DNA of 21,571 nucleotides, taken from positions 1 through 21,571 of the forward strand of contig CANHRV010000007.1 of the NCBI GenBank assembly GCA_947463395.1. The letters are read 5' to 3'. Both the position numbers and the translations under genes were made by a program. The DNA is from Opitutia bacterium (lineage in GTDB: Bacteria; Verrucomicrobiota; Verrucomicrobiia; Opitutales; UBA953). Shown here piece after piece: positions 7,507-15,900 of the stretch; position 1 is the stretch's first letter; every line of letters begins with the position of its first letter. A model generated the notes under the pieces. That model was not told the origin of the DNA, made no database searches, and was given only the letters and a program-made list of their open reading frames with translations.

Positions 7507-8648
7507 GAGGACACTCCTTTCAATACGGAAACAAAAGAGATTAAATGTTCGGGCTTTAATCCACGACGGAGTGAGACACGCAATCGTGCAGTACCCACAG
7601 GAACCGTCGGCGGACGAATCGCCGAAACCATAAACCCAGCGGCACGCAAAGCCTGCGCGATATTCTGCGTTCGCACCGCATCTCCAAAAACAATCGGAAT
7701 AATCGGCGAATCACCTTCGGGCACCGCATATCCTGCTTTGATTAATTCCTGACGCCATTCACGAGAGAGTTGATGTAGCTGTTCTCGTTCCGCGCTCATC
7801 GCTTGAACTCGAGCCATCGCTGCTAAAGCAGCAGAAGCACACGCAGGGGCAAGGTAAGTGGAATAAATAAACTCTCCGGCAAAATTAATCAGGGTGTCGC
7901 GAATCTCGGCACGCTGACAGAGCACATAAGCACCTTGTGAACCCAGGCCCTTCCCGAGCGTACCCACGACAATATCAGCGGCTCCGCGTATACCGGAAGC
8001 TTCTTGAAGTCCCGACCCTGTCTTTCCATACCACCCGGTCGCATGCGCCTCATCCAAAATCCAACAAAAACCAAAACGCTGTCGCAGTGAGGATAAACGC
8101 ACCAAGTCCGGCGCATCGCCATCCATCGAATAAACACTTTCGGTGACCACAAAAACGGCACCTTGGTGACTAGAGGCTTCCTGCAATAAAATCTCGAGAG
8201 CATCTAAATCGTTGTGAGGAAATCGACGCAGTTTTGCCTCCGAAGATAAAATCCCCTCCAGCATGCTCGCATGAACCAATCGATCGGCCAAAACTAAATC
8301 ACCCGCTTGTGGTAAGCCTCCTAAGACGGCGGTGTTGGCGGCGAAACCAGAATTAAAAATTAACCCATAGGTATAACCGTGCCAGGCCGCCAAAGCTTCT
8401 TCTAATCGGCGATGTAAATCGGTGTACCCTGTCACCAACGGAGAAGCCGAAGCCGAAGCACCCCACTCACGCAAAGCATCCACGGCCGCTTGAATAACTT
8501 CGGGGTCTTTCGACATTCCCAAATAGTCATTATCAGCGAGATTAATACGCGAATCACGAGAACTCCGCGCGTCTAATCGTCGCATTAAGCCAGCAGCTTC
8601 ACGCTCCGCTAAAGCCCTCTGTAATCGCTCAAAAAGATCCTGGCTCAT
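7503..8648 (-). CDS. bioF: 8-amino-7-oxononanoate synthase BioF
   Basis: BioF is a PLP enzyme of the alpha-oxoamine synthase family that condenses pimeloyl-ACP (or -CoA) with alanine to 8-amino-7-oxononanoate. With the ATG at 8648, which overlaps the bioD stop as ATGA, it has 381 residues, normal for the family; a TTG two codons upstream is less likely. Landmarks are the substrate loop DNDYLG (39-44), NSGFAAN (99-105), the cofactor site DEAHATG (199-205) and the Schiff-base lysine Lys233 in GTLGKGLGSQGA. The context of bioA, B, D and C distinguishes it from the related glycine C-acetyltransferase (Kbl). Confidence 0.94.
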   Translation of the reverse strand: MSQDLFERLQRALAEREAAGLMRRLDARSSRDSRINLADNDYLGMSKDPEVIQAAVDALREWGASASASPLVTGYTDLHRRLEEALAAWHGYTYGLIFNSGFAANTAVLGGLPQAGDLVLADRLVHASMLEGILSSEAKLRRFPHNDLDALEILLQEASSHQGAVFVVTESVYSMDGDAPDLVRLSSLRQRFGFCWILDEAHATGWYGKTGSGLQEASGIRGAADIVVGTLGKGLGSQGAYVLCQRAEIRDTLINFAGEFIYSTYLAPACASAALAAMARVQAMSAEREQLHQLSREWRQELIKAGYAVPEGDSPIIPIVFGDAVRTQNIAQALRAAGFMVSAIRPPTVPVGTARLRVSLRRGLKPEHLISFVSVLKGVSS

Positions 8649-9277
8649 GCCCAAAACTTTTTGTGAAACACCCCTCGAGATTGCTGGTAAGCAGACTCAC
8701 CAGCTAAATGAATCCCTGCATTACACAAACCCTGGCGAGTCGTTTGTGCTACGGCAGCAGAAGGTCGACGAGTACTCGCATTAAGCCAAACTCCAATACG
8801 ACCGCGATATTTCTTAGCCAGATAGGCGACACTTAATCGCGATTGATTAATAGCCCCCAAGCGATCTTCGACGACGACAATGACATAGTCAGGCTTCACC
8901 GCACGGGCGAAATCAGCCCAATCGTGATTTTGTCGATCAAGTGGAACGGCCACCCCACCTGCACCTTCAATAATTTGATACTTAGCGGGTTTTAATTTTC
9001 GATAGGCAGATAGTAACTTTTTTAGCGAAAGTTTTCGACCCGCTCGTGCCGCCGCCGAAACGGGCGCCAACGCTTCAGGTAAAGAAATAAAGGTGTGAGC
9101 CTCAGCCCAACGCCCCGCCGCTTTGGGTGCATCCGCTGGACGACCCACCGATACTCCTGACTCCACAGGCTTAATCACTTGCGTCCGCCCACGACGCGAA
9201 AAATGACGAGCCAAAATTCCGCTGACATGAGTTTTCCCCACGCCCGTGTCATTGCCTGTAACAAAAATAATTGGCAC
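8645..9277 (-). CDS. bioD: ATP-dependent dethiobiotin synthetase BioD
   Basis: BioD closes the ureido ring of dethiobiotin from 7,8-diaminononanoate, CO2 and ATP. I chose the GTG at 9277, five bases after the bioB stop, giving 210 residues with five residues before the VTG of the P-loop, as in other BioD proteins. A TTG at 9301 would add eight residues and overlap bioB. The P-loop is GNDTGVGKT (8-16; Lys15), KPVESG (37-41 region) holds the conserved lysine, and EGAGGVAVP (104-112) is the second family signature. The stop codon forms an ATGA overlap with bioF. E. coli BioD is about 225 residues, so the size fits. Confidence 0.92.
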   Translation of the reverse strand: MPIIFVTGNDTGVGKTHVSGILARHFSRRGRTQVIKPVESGVSVGRPADAPKAAGRWAEAHTFISLPEALAPVSAAARAGRKLSLKKLLSAYRKLKPAKYQIIEGAGGVAVPLDRQNHDWADFARAVKPDYVIVVVEDRLGAINQSRLSVAYLAKKYRGRIGVWLNASTRRPSAAVAQTTRQGLCNAGIHLAGESAYQQSRGVFHKKFWA

Positions 9278-9282
9278 AGGAG

Positions 9283-10356
9283 TTAGGCTGAGCAACCGCA
9301 ACCACCTTCAGAACAAGAGCCCCCTTCTTTTTGGGCAGCAACTAATTCTTCAACTTTGGGCCAAGGTGCAGGCTGAGCAGCGGATGGCTCAATTTCTCCG
9401 CGATGCACGCGGCGCGCTTCATCAGGGTGCAAAGGATGAAGACCTAATCGCTTCATCAAATTCATGTCTTCTTCGATATCAGGATTACCCGTGGTGAGTA
9501 ATTTTTCTCCTAGGAAAATGGAGTTCGCTCCGGCGAGATAACATAACGCCTGTGTCTCATCGGACATATTAGCACGGCCTGCCGAAAGTCGCACCATGGC
9601 TTTAGGCATTAAAATACGGGCAACCGCTACGGTTCGAACAAACTCAATACTATCCACAAAGCGACGCCCCGCGAGAGGAGTGCCTTCAACAGCGACTAAA
9701 GCATTAATCGGTACAGAATCTGGCTGTGGATCCAAATTAGCCAACTCGACGAGCATCTTCAATCGATCATCTACCGTCTCGCCCATACCGATGATACCAC
9801 CCGAGCAAACTTCGAGGCCCGCTTTGCGAACGTTCGATAAAGTTTGCAGACGGTCATCGTAAGTTCGCGTGGTGATAATCTTCGAATAATGCTCCCGCGA
9901 GGTATCAAGATTATGATTATACACATCACAGCCAGCTTCCTTTAAACGCTTCGCCTGTGCTTCGGACACCATGCCCAGCGTGCAACAAACTTCGAGACCC
10001 AGTTCTTTAACGCCTGACACAGTATTTAAAACACTATCAAACTGTTTACCATCGGCGACACGACGCCAAGCCGCACCCATACAGAAACGCGTTGCCCCGC
10101 CTGCTTTCGCACGTCGAGCATCAGCCAAAATTGTCTCTGTTTCCATCAAGGCCTCGGCCTCAACAAAGGTATTGTGATGCACTGATTGTGGACAATACGC
10201 ACAGTCCTCCGGGCAAGCACCGGTTTTAATCGACTTCAATGTGCAAAGCTGAATTCCAGCGGGATCTTGCTGCGCTTGGTGCGCTTGCTGTGCCTTGAAA
10301 ATCAAGGTGTTGAGTGGCAAATCATAGAGTGCACGCGCTTCAGATAGGTTAGGCAT
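9283..10356 (-). CDS. bioB: Biotin synthase BioB with cysteine-rich C-terminal tail
   Basis: BioB is the radical-SAM enzyme that inserts sulfur into dethiobiotin. The 357-residue protein has the radical-SAM cluster motif CPEDCAYC (Cys48, 52, 55), the YNHNLDTS stretch (146-153), and the candidate [2Fe-2S] ligands Cys92 (FCMGAAWR), Cys124 or Cys125 (VCCTLGM) and Cys184 (EVCSGGIIGMGE), plus the arginine in VRLSAGR (255-261). The TIM barrel ends near residue 320. An additional tail of about 35 residues ends in GGSCSEGGCGCSA, with Cys348, 353 and 355; this is not part of the catalytic core. The ATG lies 15 bases after the bioA stop. No Shine-Dalgarno motif is visible. Confidence 0.96.
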   Translation of the reverse strand: MPNLSEARALYDLPLNTLIFKAQQAHQAQQDPAGIQLCTLKSIKTGACPEDCAYCPQSVHHNTFVEAEALMETETILADARRAKAGGATRFCMGAAWRRVADGKQFDSVLNTVSGVKELGLEVCCTLGMVSEAQAKRLKEAGCDVYNHNLDTSREHYSKIITTRTYDDRLQTLSNVRKAGLEVCSGGIIGMGETVDDRLKMLVELANLDPQPDSVPINALVAVEGTPLAGRRFVDSIEFVRTVAVARILMPKAMVRLSAGRANMSDETQALCYLAGANSIFLGEKLLTTGNPDIEEDMNLMKRLGLHPLHPDEARRVHRGEIEPSAAQPAPWPKVEELVAAQKEGGSCSEGGCGCSA

Positions 10357-10371
10357 AAGAGTGGGTTTGTT

Positions 10372-11751
10372 TTAAGAAAGAGAATGAATTTCGAGTTTAG
10401 GCAAAACCTCATCGACCGCAGAACGTGCTGCTTGAACGAGATGACGAATCTCCTCTGGCTTGATTGCAATGGGAGGAACAAAAAGAAGGCTGTCAGCCAA
10501 AGGACGAATAATCAGGCCGTACTTTCGTGCAGCGAGTGAAACTTGATAGCCTGCTCTTAAATCAACGGGCCAATGGCGACGACGATCCGCTGGAGAAAAG
10601 TCAATCGCTGCGGTTAAGCCTAACTGACGATACCCACTGACCTGTGGATGCGAAGAAAAGTTCCGATCAATCTCCCGTCCGAGTAACGAGGCACTTTCAG
10701 TTAATTGACCCGACCGAATCATGGGACGTAACTTTTTCAAAGAAGCCCGCGCCACGGCACAACCGAGAGGATTACCAGAAAAAGTATGTCCGTGGAAAAA
10801 AGTTTTTCCTTCCGAAAAATCTCCCTGAAAAGCCTCAAAAATTGATTCTTTGGTTAAGGTCGCAGCCAAAGGTAAATAACCCGCAGCCAAACCCTTGGCT
10901 AAACATAGAAAATCGGGGACCACCTCTTCTTGCTCGGTGGCAGTCAATGAACCCAGACGTCCAAATCCCGTGAAAACTTCATCAAGAATCAAATGTACTT
11001 GGTATCGCTGACACAAGGCCGCCACCGACTTCAAAAAGCCCGCGGGTTGCTGACGCATCCCAGCAGCACCTTGAACACGTGGCTCGAGAATCAAACAAGC
11101 CACGTGCTTTGATTCGTTTTGTAAAATCTTCTCTAACTCTTGGAGCGATGCTTGTGCTTCCGAAGTCTGAACTTGCCCGGCACATTCGACATGTACGGGA
11201 GCAGAAAAGATTTTGGCATTAAATAACCACGGAGCAAAACGCTGGTGAAAACCAGAACTATCTCCGACGGACATCGTGCCAAAAGTATCACCATGATACG
11301 CACCGCGCATGGAAATGACACCGCGTTTTTCTTTTTGCCCAATTAACTGCCAATATTGAAAGGAAAGTTTTAGTGCTACCTCAATCGCATTACTGCCGTT
11401 ATCCGTAAAAAAACATCGAGGCAGAACCCCGTTCGTCAAGCTTGCCAAATCCTCCGCTAATTCCGCGGCGACTCGATGGTTTAATCCTAAAAGAGTAACG
11501 TGAGCGACTTGATCGAGTTGAGCTTTGAGTGCAGCGTTGAGGTCTGGATCGTTATGACCATGCACATTTGTCCAAACCGAAGCATTCCCATCGAGATAGC
11601 GATTCCCCTCGGCATCAATCAGCCAAGACCCCTCCCCTTTTACCAAGTGCAGACGTGGATTCCCTAAATACTCTTTCATCTGAGTAAAGGGATGCCAGGC
11701 ATGCTTACAGTCGGAAGCATCGAGGTCGGTGATGGGGTAAGCCAAAGGCAC
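10372..11751 (-). CDS. bioA: Adenosylmethionine-8-amino-7-oxononanoate aminotransferase BioA
   Basis: BioA is a class-III PLP aminotransferase that turns 8-amino-7-oxononanoate into 7,8-diaminononanoate, normally with S-adenosylmethionine as amino donor. It has 459 residues. The start is GTG: an in-frame stop lies only four codons upstream and the nearest ATG is out of frame. Visible features are HPFTQM (20-25), typical of BioA N-termini, DNGSNAIEVALK (117-128), YHGDTFG (152-158), the PLP site DEVFTGFGRLG (257-267) and the Schiff-base lysine Lys286 (LAKGLAAG). It is the first gene of the biotin operon and lies 29 bases downstream of the BirA operator. Donor choice (SAM or lysine) cannot be read from the sequence. 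Confidence 0.95.
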   Translation of the reverse strand: MPLAYPITDLDASDCKHAWHPFTQMKEYLGNPRLHLVKGEGSWLIDAEGNRYLDGNASVWTNVHGHNDPDLNAALKAQLDQVAHVTLLGLNHRVAAELAEDLASLTNGVLPRCFFTDNGSNAIEVALKLSFQYWQLIGQKEKRGVISMRGAYHGDTFGTMSVGDSSGFHQRFAPWLFNAKIFSAPVHVECAGQVQTSEAQASLQELEKILQNESKHVACLILEPRVQGAAGMRQQPAGFLKSVAALCQRYQVHLILDEVFTGFGRLGSLTATEQEEVVPDFLCLAKGLAAGYLPLAATLTKESIFEAFQGDFSEGKTFFHGHTFSGNPLGCAVARASLKKLRPMIRSGQLTESASLLGREIDRNFSSHPQVSGYRQLGLTAAIDFSPADRRRHWPVDLRAGYQVSLAARKYGLIIRPLADSLLFVPPIAIKPEEIRHLVQAARSAVDEVLPKLEIHSLS

Positions 11752-11779
11752 AACCCATTCTTAGTAGGGTAAATCCCTA

Positions 11780-11811
11780 TTGTTAAGCCCCAAGTGGAAT
11801 GAGGTTTACAA
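11780..11811 (-). promoter_or_regulatory. BirA operator of the biotin operon
   Basis: Read on the minus strand this is TTGTAAACC, 14 bases, then GCTTAACAA. The known BirA operator consensus is TTGTAAACC-N14/15-GGTTTACAA (with TTAAC variants), so the left half-site is perfect and the right has one mismatch to GGTTAACAA. It ends 29 bases before the bioA GTG, so it should overlap the promoter or transcription start. In species with a DNA-binding (group II) biotin protein ligase, BirA loaded with biotinyl-AMP binds here as a dimer and represses the operon. A birA gene is not in this window. Confidence 0.85.
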
Positions 11812-11861
11812 TCAAATTATTGCCTAACTCTATGACCTAGAGATACTTAAATCCTTTAACC

Positions 11862-12158
11862 CTACTCGAAGTCGTAAATCTTCACCGAAGACCAATAGGA
11901 TTTACAGGAATTCACGAAATCAACGTGAATGGGATCCACCTGATAAGCATCGTGGTCGGCCTTGTTTTTAAAGATAAACATTTCCGCAAAGTCATAGGAA
12001 CTGTCGATGATCGGGCGATCGGCGACGGTGGGCCGACCGACATAACTGGAGTGAATTGATTTAATCTCAGAAAGTCCGCGCAACTTGGTTTCGAAGTCGG
12101 CACGCTGCGAAGCGGTCAAATCTTTACGCAGATAAAAAAAGACGAGGTGATGAAACAT
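11862..12158 (-). CDS. Dabb (stress-responsive alpha/beta-barrel) domain protein
   Basis: This is a 98-residue protein that is essentially a single Dabb ferredoxin-like domain. The characteristic pattern is present: the N-terminal strand MFHHLVFFYL with the conserved His, the central DFAEMFIFKNKADHDAY stretch (56-72) and the P-IH-DF motif (76-81). Dabb proteins form dimeric barrels; few have a known reaction. The ATG at 12158 puts the conserved histidine at residue 3; a GTG three codons upstream is possible. It reads toward bioA but lies upstream of the BirA operator, so it is probably a separate unit. Its start is 68 bases from the divergent rsmG. Confidence 0.8.
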   Translation of the reverse strand: MFHHLVFFYLRKDLTASQRADFETKLRGLSEIKSIHSSYVGRPTVADRPIIDSSYDFAEMFIFKNKADHDAYQVDPIHVDFVNSCKSYWSSVKIYDFE

Positions 12159-12226
12159 GAGGAGCACTGTGACGGGGCTGACGAAAAAGGAAACCGTAAA
12201 TTGCCGTCCTTGCCAAGGATAGGGGC

Positions 12227-12916
12227 ATGTTCATTGTGCTGAGAGTAATGACGCCAGAACTCCGCGAAATTTTTCCTGAAATCACCGAAGAGCAATGGAC
12301 AAAGCTCAGCCAAATGGCGGCCTTGCATCGGGAGTGGAACGAAAAAATTAACCTAATCTCTCGGAAAGACATCGAAAATCTCGAACGCCACCACTACGCA
12401 CCCTGCCTTGCGGCCATTAAATTCTGGAAACTTCTGCCTGGTGCTCGCGTCATCGATATCGGTACAGGTGGTGGATTTCCTGGGCTCATCTTAGCCGTTC
12501 TCTACCCACAGGCTGAATTCACCTTGGTCGATTCCGTTGGTAAAAAAATCATGGTGGTCGAGGATATCGTTCGCCGACTGGGTTTGAAGAATGTCGCTGT
12601 GCTTAACGCTCGTGCGGAAACCTTAAGTCACGAACACGACTTTATCACCGGTCGAGCGGTAGCTGACTTGCGGACATTCGTTCATCAAACCAAACAACTT
12701 ATCATCCACGGCACCAAGCACTCTCTGCCAAATGGAATTCTTTATTGGCAAGGCGGTGATCCCGCGACCGAGAAAGCCACCTCTGGCATTAGCCCATTCT
12801 TCAGTTTCGAACTTCGGCCACTACTCTGGAATGATGAGAAATTTGAGGGGAAACGCATCGTCCTGTACCGAGCACAGGACCTGCCCAAGTGCAAAAAGCC
12901 CGACCTGCCTCAATGA
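12227..12916 (+). CDS. rsmG: 16S rRNA (guanine527-N7)-methyltransferase RsmG (GidB)
   Basis: RsmG methylates G527 of 16S rRNA with SAM; loss gives low-level streptomycin resistance in several bacteria. The 229-residue protein has the N-terminal WNEKINLIS motif (37-45), SAM motif I DIGTGGGFPGL (77-87), the strand-2 VDSVGKK segment (101-107) and the TGRAVADL stretch (141-148) that corresponds to the conserved RA-A-L motif. An AAGGA Shine-Dalgarno, one of the few in the window, lies seven bases before the ATG; a second ATG at 12248 is possible. It is not next to mnmG or parAB here but precedes metH by 57 bases. Confidence 0.93.
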   Translation: MFIVLRVMTPELREIFPEITEEQWTKLSQMAALHREWNEKINLISRKDIENLERHHYAPCLAAIKFWKLLPGARVIDIGTGGGFPGLILAVLYPQAEFTLVDSVGKKIMVVEDIVRRLGLKNVAVLNARAETLSHEHDFITGRAVADLRTFVHQTKQLIIHGTKHSLPNGILYWQGGDPATEKATSGISPFFSFELRPLLWNDEKFEGKRIVLYRAQDLPKCKKPDLPQ

Positions 12917-12973
12917 CACGGTTTGGGTCGCCTGTGCCTTGACCCTCGGCTCAATAACCCCACGTTAACGCTG

Positions 12974-15900
12974 ATGGCTTTTTCGCATCTACCCTTAACC
13001 CGCCAAGGAGAAAACCTGGTCGCACTTTTGCGCCAGCGTATTGTCTACCTTGACGGAGCGATGGGTACGATGATTCAGCAACTCAAGTTGCAAGAAAAAG
13101 ATTATCGCGGAACGCAGTTCCTCCAACACCCCACTGAACTTAAAGGGAATAATGATCTATTAGTTCTCACTAAGCCAGAGGCGGTGTTAAACATTCACCG
13201 CGCCTACTTAGCCGCGGGTGCTGATATTTTAGAAACCAATACATTCAATGGCACAGCGATTGCCTTGGAAGACTACAAGATGGGGCACTTGGTCAAAGAG
13301 CTCAATACCGCGGCGGTGAAATTAGCCAAACAAGCTTGTACGGAAGCGATGGCCAAAACTCCTGGACGACTTTGCTTTGTGGCTGGAGCCATCGGACCAA
13401 CAAACAAAACACTCTCGATGTCGCGAGATGTGAACGACCCAGGCAAACGCGACGTCAACTTCAATCAAGTACGCGATGCTTACCGCGAACAAGTCGATGC
13501 CTTGATTGACGCAGGAGCCGATATCTTACTTTGCGAAACGGTCTTTGACACACTCGTTCTCAAAGCCGCTTTATTTGCGATTGATGAGGCCTTCACCGCT
13601 CGTGGTTATCGTCTGCCATTGATGATTTCTGGCACCATCACCGATGCCTCTGGTCGTACTTTAACGGGTCAAACCACCGAAGCTTTCTGGAACTCCGTTC
13701 GTCATGCTAATCCAATTAGTATCGGAATGAACTGTGCCCTCGGCGGCGAACAGATGCGCCCACACATTGACGAGCTTTCACGCAAAGCCGACGTGTTCGT
13801 CTCCTGTTACCCAAATGCAGGTTTACCCAATCCTCTTTCGCCAACGGGATTTCCTGAAGGGCCAGAGGACACGGCTGCGATTCTCGAAACTTTCGCCCGC
13901 GATGGCTTGGTCAACATTCTGGGTGGATGTTGCGGAACGACCCCCGAACACATCGCCGCCATTCGACGACGGACTGAAAAATACCCACCCCGATCTATCC
14001 CTTCGCTTCCTCCTGCTTTACGCGTGGCTGGCTTGGAAGCGATGAACGTTGTAGGAGGCGCTCAGTCTTTTGTTAATATCGGTGAACGCACCAACGTCGC
14101 TGGTTCACCTAAATTTAAAAAATTAATCGAAGAAGGAAATTACAAGGAAGCGATTGCGGTAGCGAAACAACAAGTCGAAGCCGGAGCTGGCATCATCGAT
14201 ATCAATTTCGACGCTGGCCTACTCGACGGTAAAGCTGCGATGGTAAAATTCCTTAATCTCATCGCCACGGAACCTGACATCGCTCGAGTGCCGGTGATGA
14301 TTGATTCTTCAAAATGGGAAATTCTCGAAGCAGGACTGCAATGTCTCCAAGGAAAAGGCATCGTTAATTCTCTTTCCTTAAAAGAAGGAGAAGCTGAATT
14401 TATTCGTCAGGCCAAACTCTGCCGACGTTACGGCGCAGCGATGGTCGTCATGGCCTTTGATGAAAAAGGACAAGCCGCTACTTTTGCGGACAAGGTTAGA
14501 ATCTGTGAAAGAGCTTATAAAATTCTAACCGAAAAAGCGGGCATCGATCCGCAAGATATCATTTTCGACGCCAACATCCTCACCGTAGCCACAGGCATGA
14601 AGGAGCACGATAGTTATGCGGTCGATTTCATTCAAGCGGTCAGTGAAATTAAAAAGCGCTGCCCTGGCGTACGTACTTCGGGCGGACTTTCCAACGTCTC
14701 CTTCTCCTATCGCGGAAATAATCCAGTGCGCGAGGCAATGCATTCAGCCTTCCTCTACCACGCTATCGCAGCGGGATTGGACATGGCCATCGTGAACGCT
14801 GGCATGCTCGAGGTCTACACCGATATTAATCCCGAACTTCGCACGCTGGTTGAAGATGTTCTTTTAAATCGCCACGAAAATGCGACGGAACGTCTAACGG
14901 CTGAAGCACCTCGCTTTGCTGGTAGCAAAACCGAGGTCGATTCCTCCAAGAAAAACGAATGGCGACAACTCTCGGTCGAAAAACGCTTAGAGCATGCTCT
15001 CGTCAAAGGAATCGATGAATACATCATCGCTGACACCGAAGAAGCCCGACAGAAATTAGGGAGACCGCTTCTGGTCATCGAAGGTCCATTGATGGACGGA
15101 ATGCGCGTGGTCGGTACGCTTTTCGGTGAAGGAAAAATGTTCCTTCCCCAGGTCGTAAAATCAGCGCGCGTGATGAAAGCGGCCGTGGCCCATCTCGAGC
15201 CCTTCATGGCTGCCGAAAAAGTTGGCGGATCAAGCCAAGGAAAATTCCTCATCGCAACCGTGCGAGGTGACGTACACGATATTGGTAAAAACATCGTTGG
15301 AGTCGTTCTGGCCTGTAATAATTATGCCGTCACTGACCTTGGGGTGATGACACCCGTAGAGAAAATTCTCGAAGAGGCTCGCCAACTTCAACCCGATTTC
15401 ATCGGTCTCTCTGGCTTGATTACACCCTCGCTCGATGAAATGGCAACGGTGGCCAAAGAATTGAAACGTGCCGGTTTTACCACGCCTCTCCTCATTGGCG
15501 GAGCAACAACCTCACAAGACCACACGGCTATCAAACTGGCTGAACACTATGATGGACCTGTGGTTCACGTGAGCGATGCTTCACTCGTCACAGGCGTCTG
15601 TAGCGACCTACTCAATCCCGCCCGCAAAGAAAATTTTATAGCCGAACTTAAAACCGAACAGGCACAAACCCGCGAGGCTTATGAAAAACGACAGCCTCGC
15701 GTTATCATTCCTTTAGCAGAAGCACGTCAAAGACCACTCGTGCTGAATGCCGCTGCTGCTCCAGCCCCGCAAAAACTCGGCGTCACATTGTTTGACCGAA
15801 TCAATACGGCTGCGGTCGCTGAAATCATTGATTGGACGCCTTTCTTTGTTACCTGGAGCCTCAAAGGAACTTTCCCGAAAATCTTTAAGTCGGAGAAATA

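Noticed and set aside
11826..11842. Possible terminator hairpin (CTCTA-TGACC-TAGAG) between the Dabb gene and bioA
   Set aside because: The stem is only 5 bp and there is no T-run on either strand.
11763..11866. 8-base inverted repeat (AGTAGGGT / ACCCTACT) flanking the bioA upstream region
   Set aside because: It is short, one copy spans the Dabb stop codon, and no target duplication or element lies between; probably chance.
12917..12973. Cobalamin or SAM riboswitch before metH
   Set aside because: The gap is 57 bases, too short for either, and contains no recognisable B12-box or SAM-box sequence.
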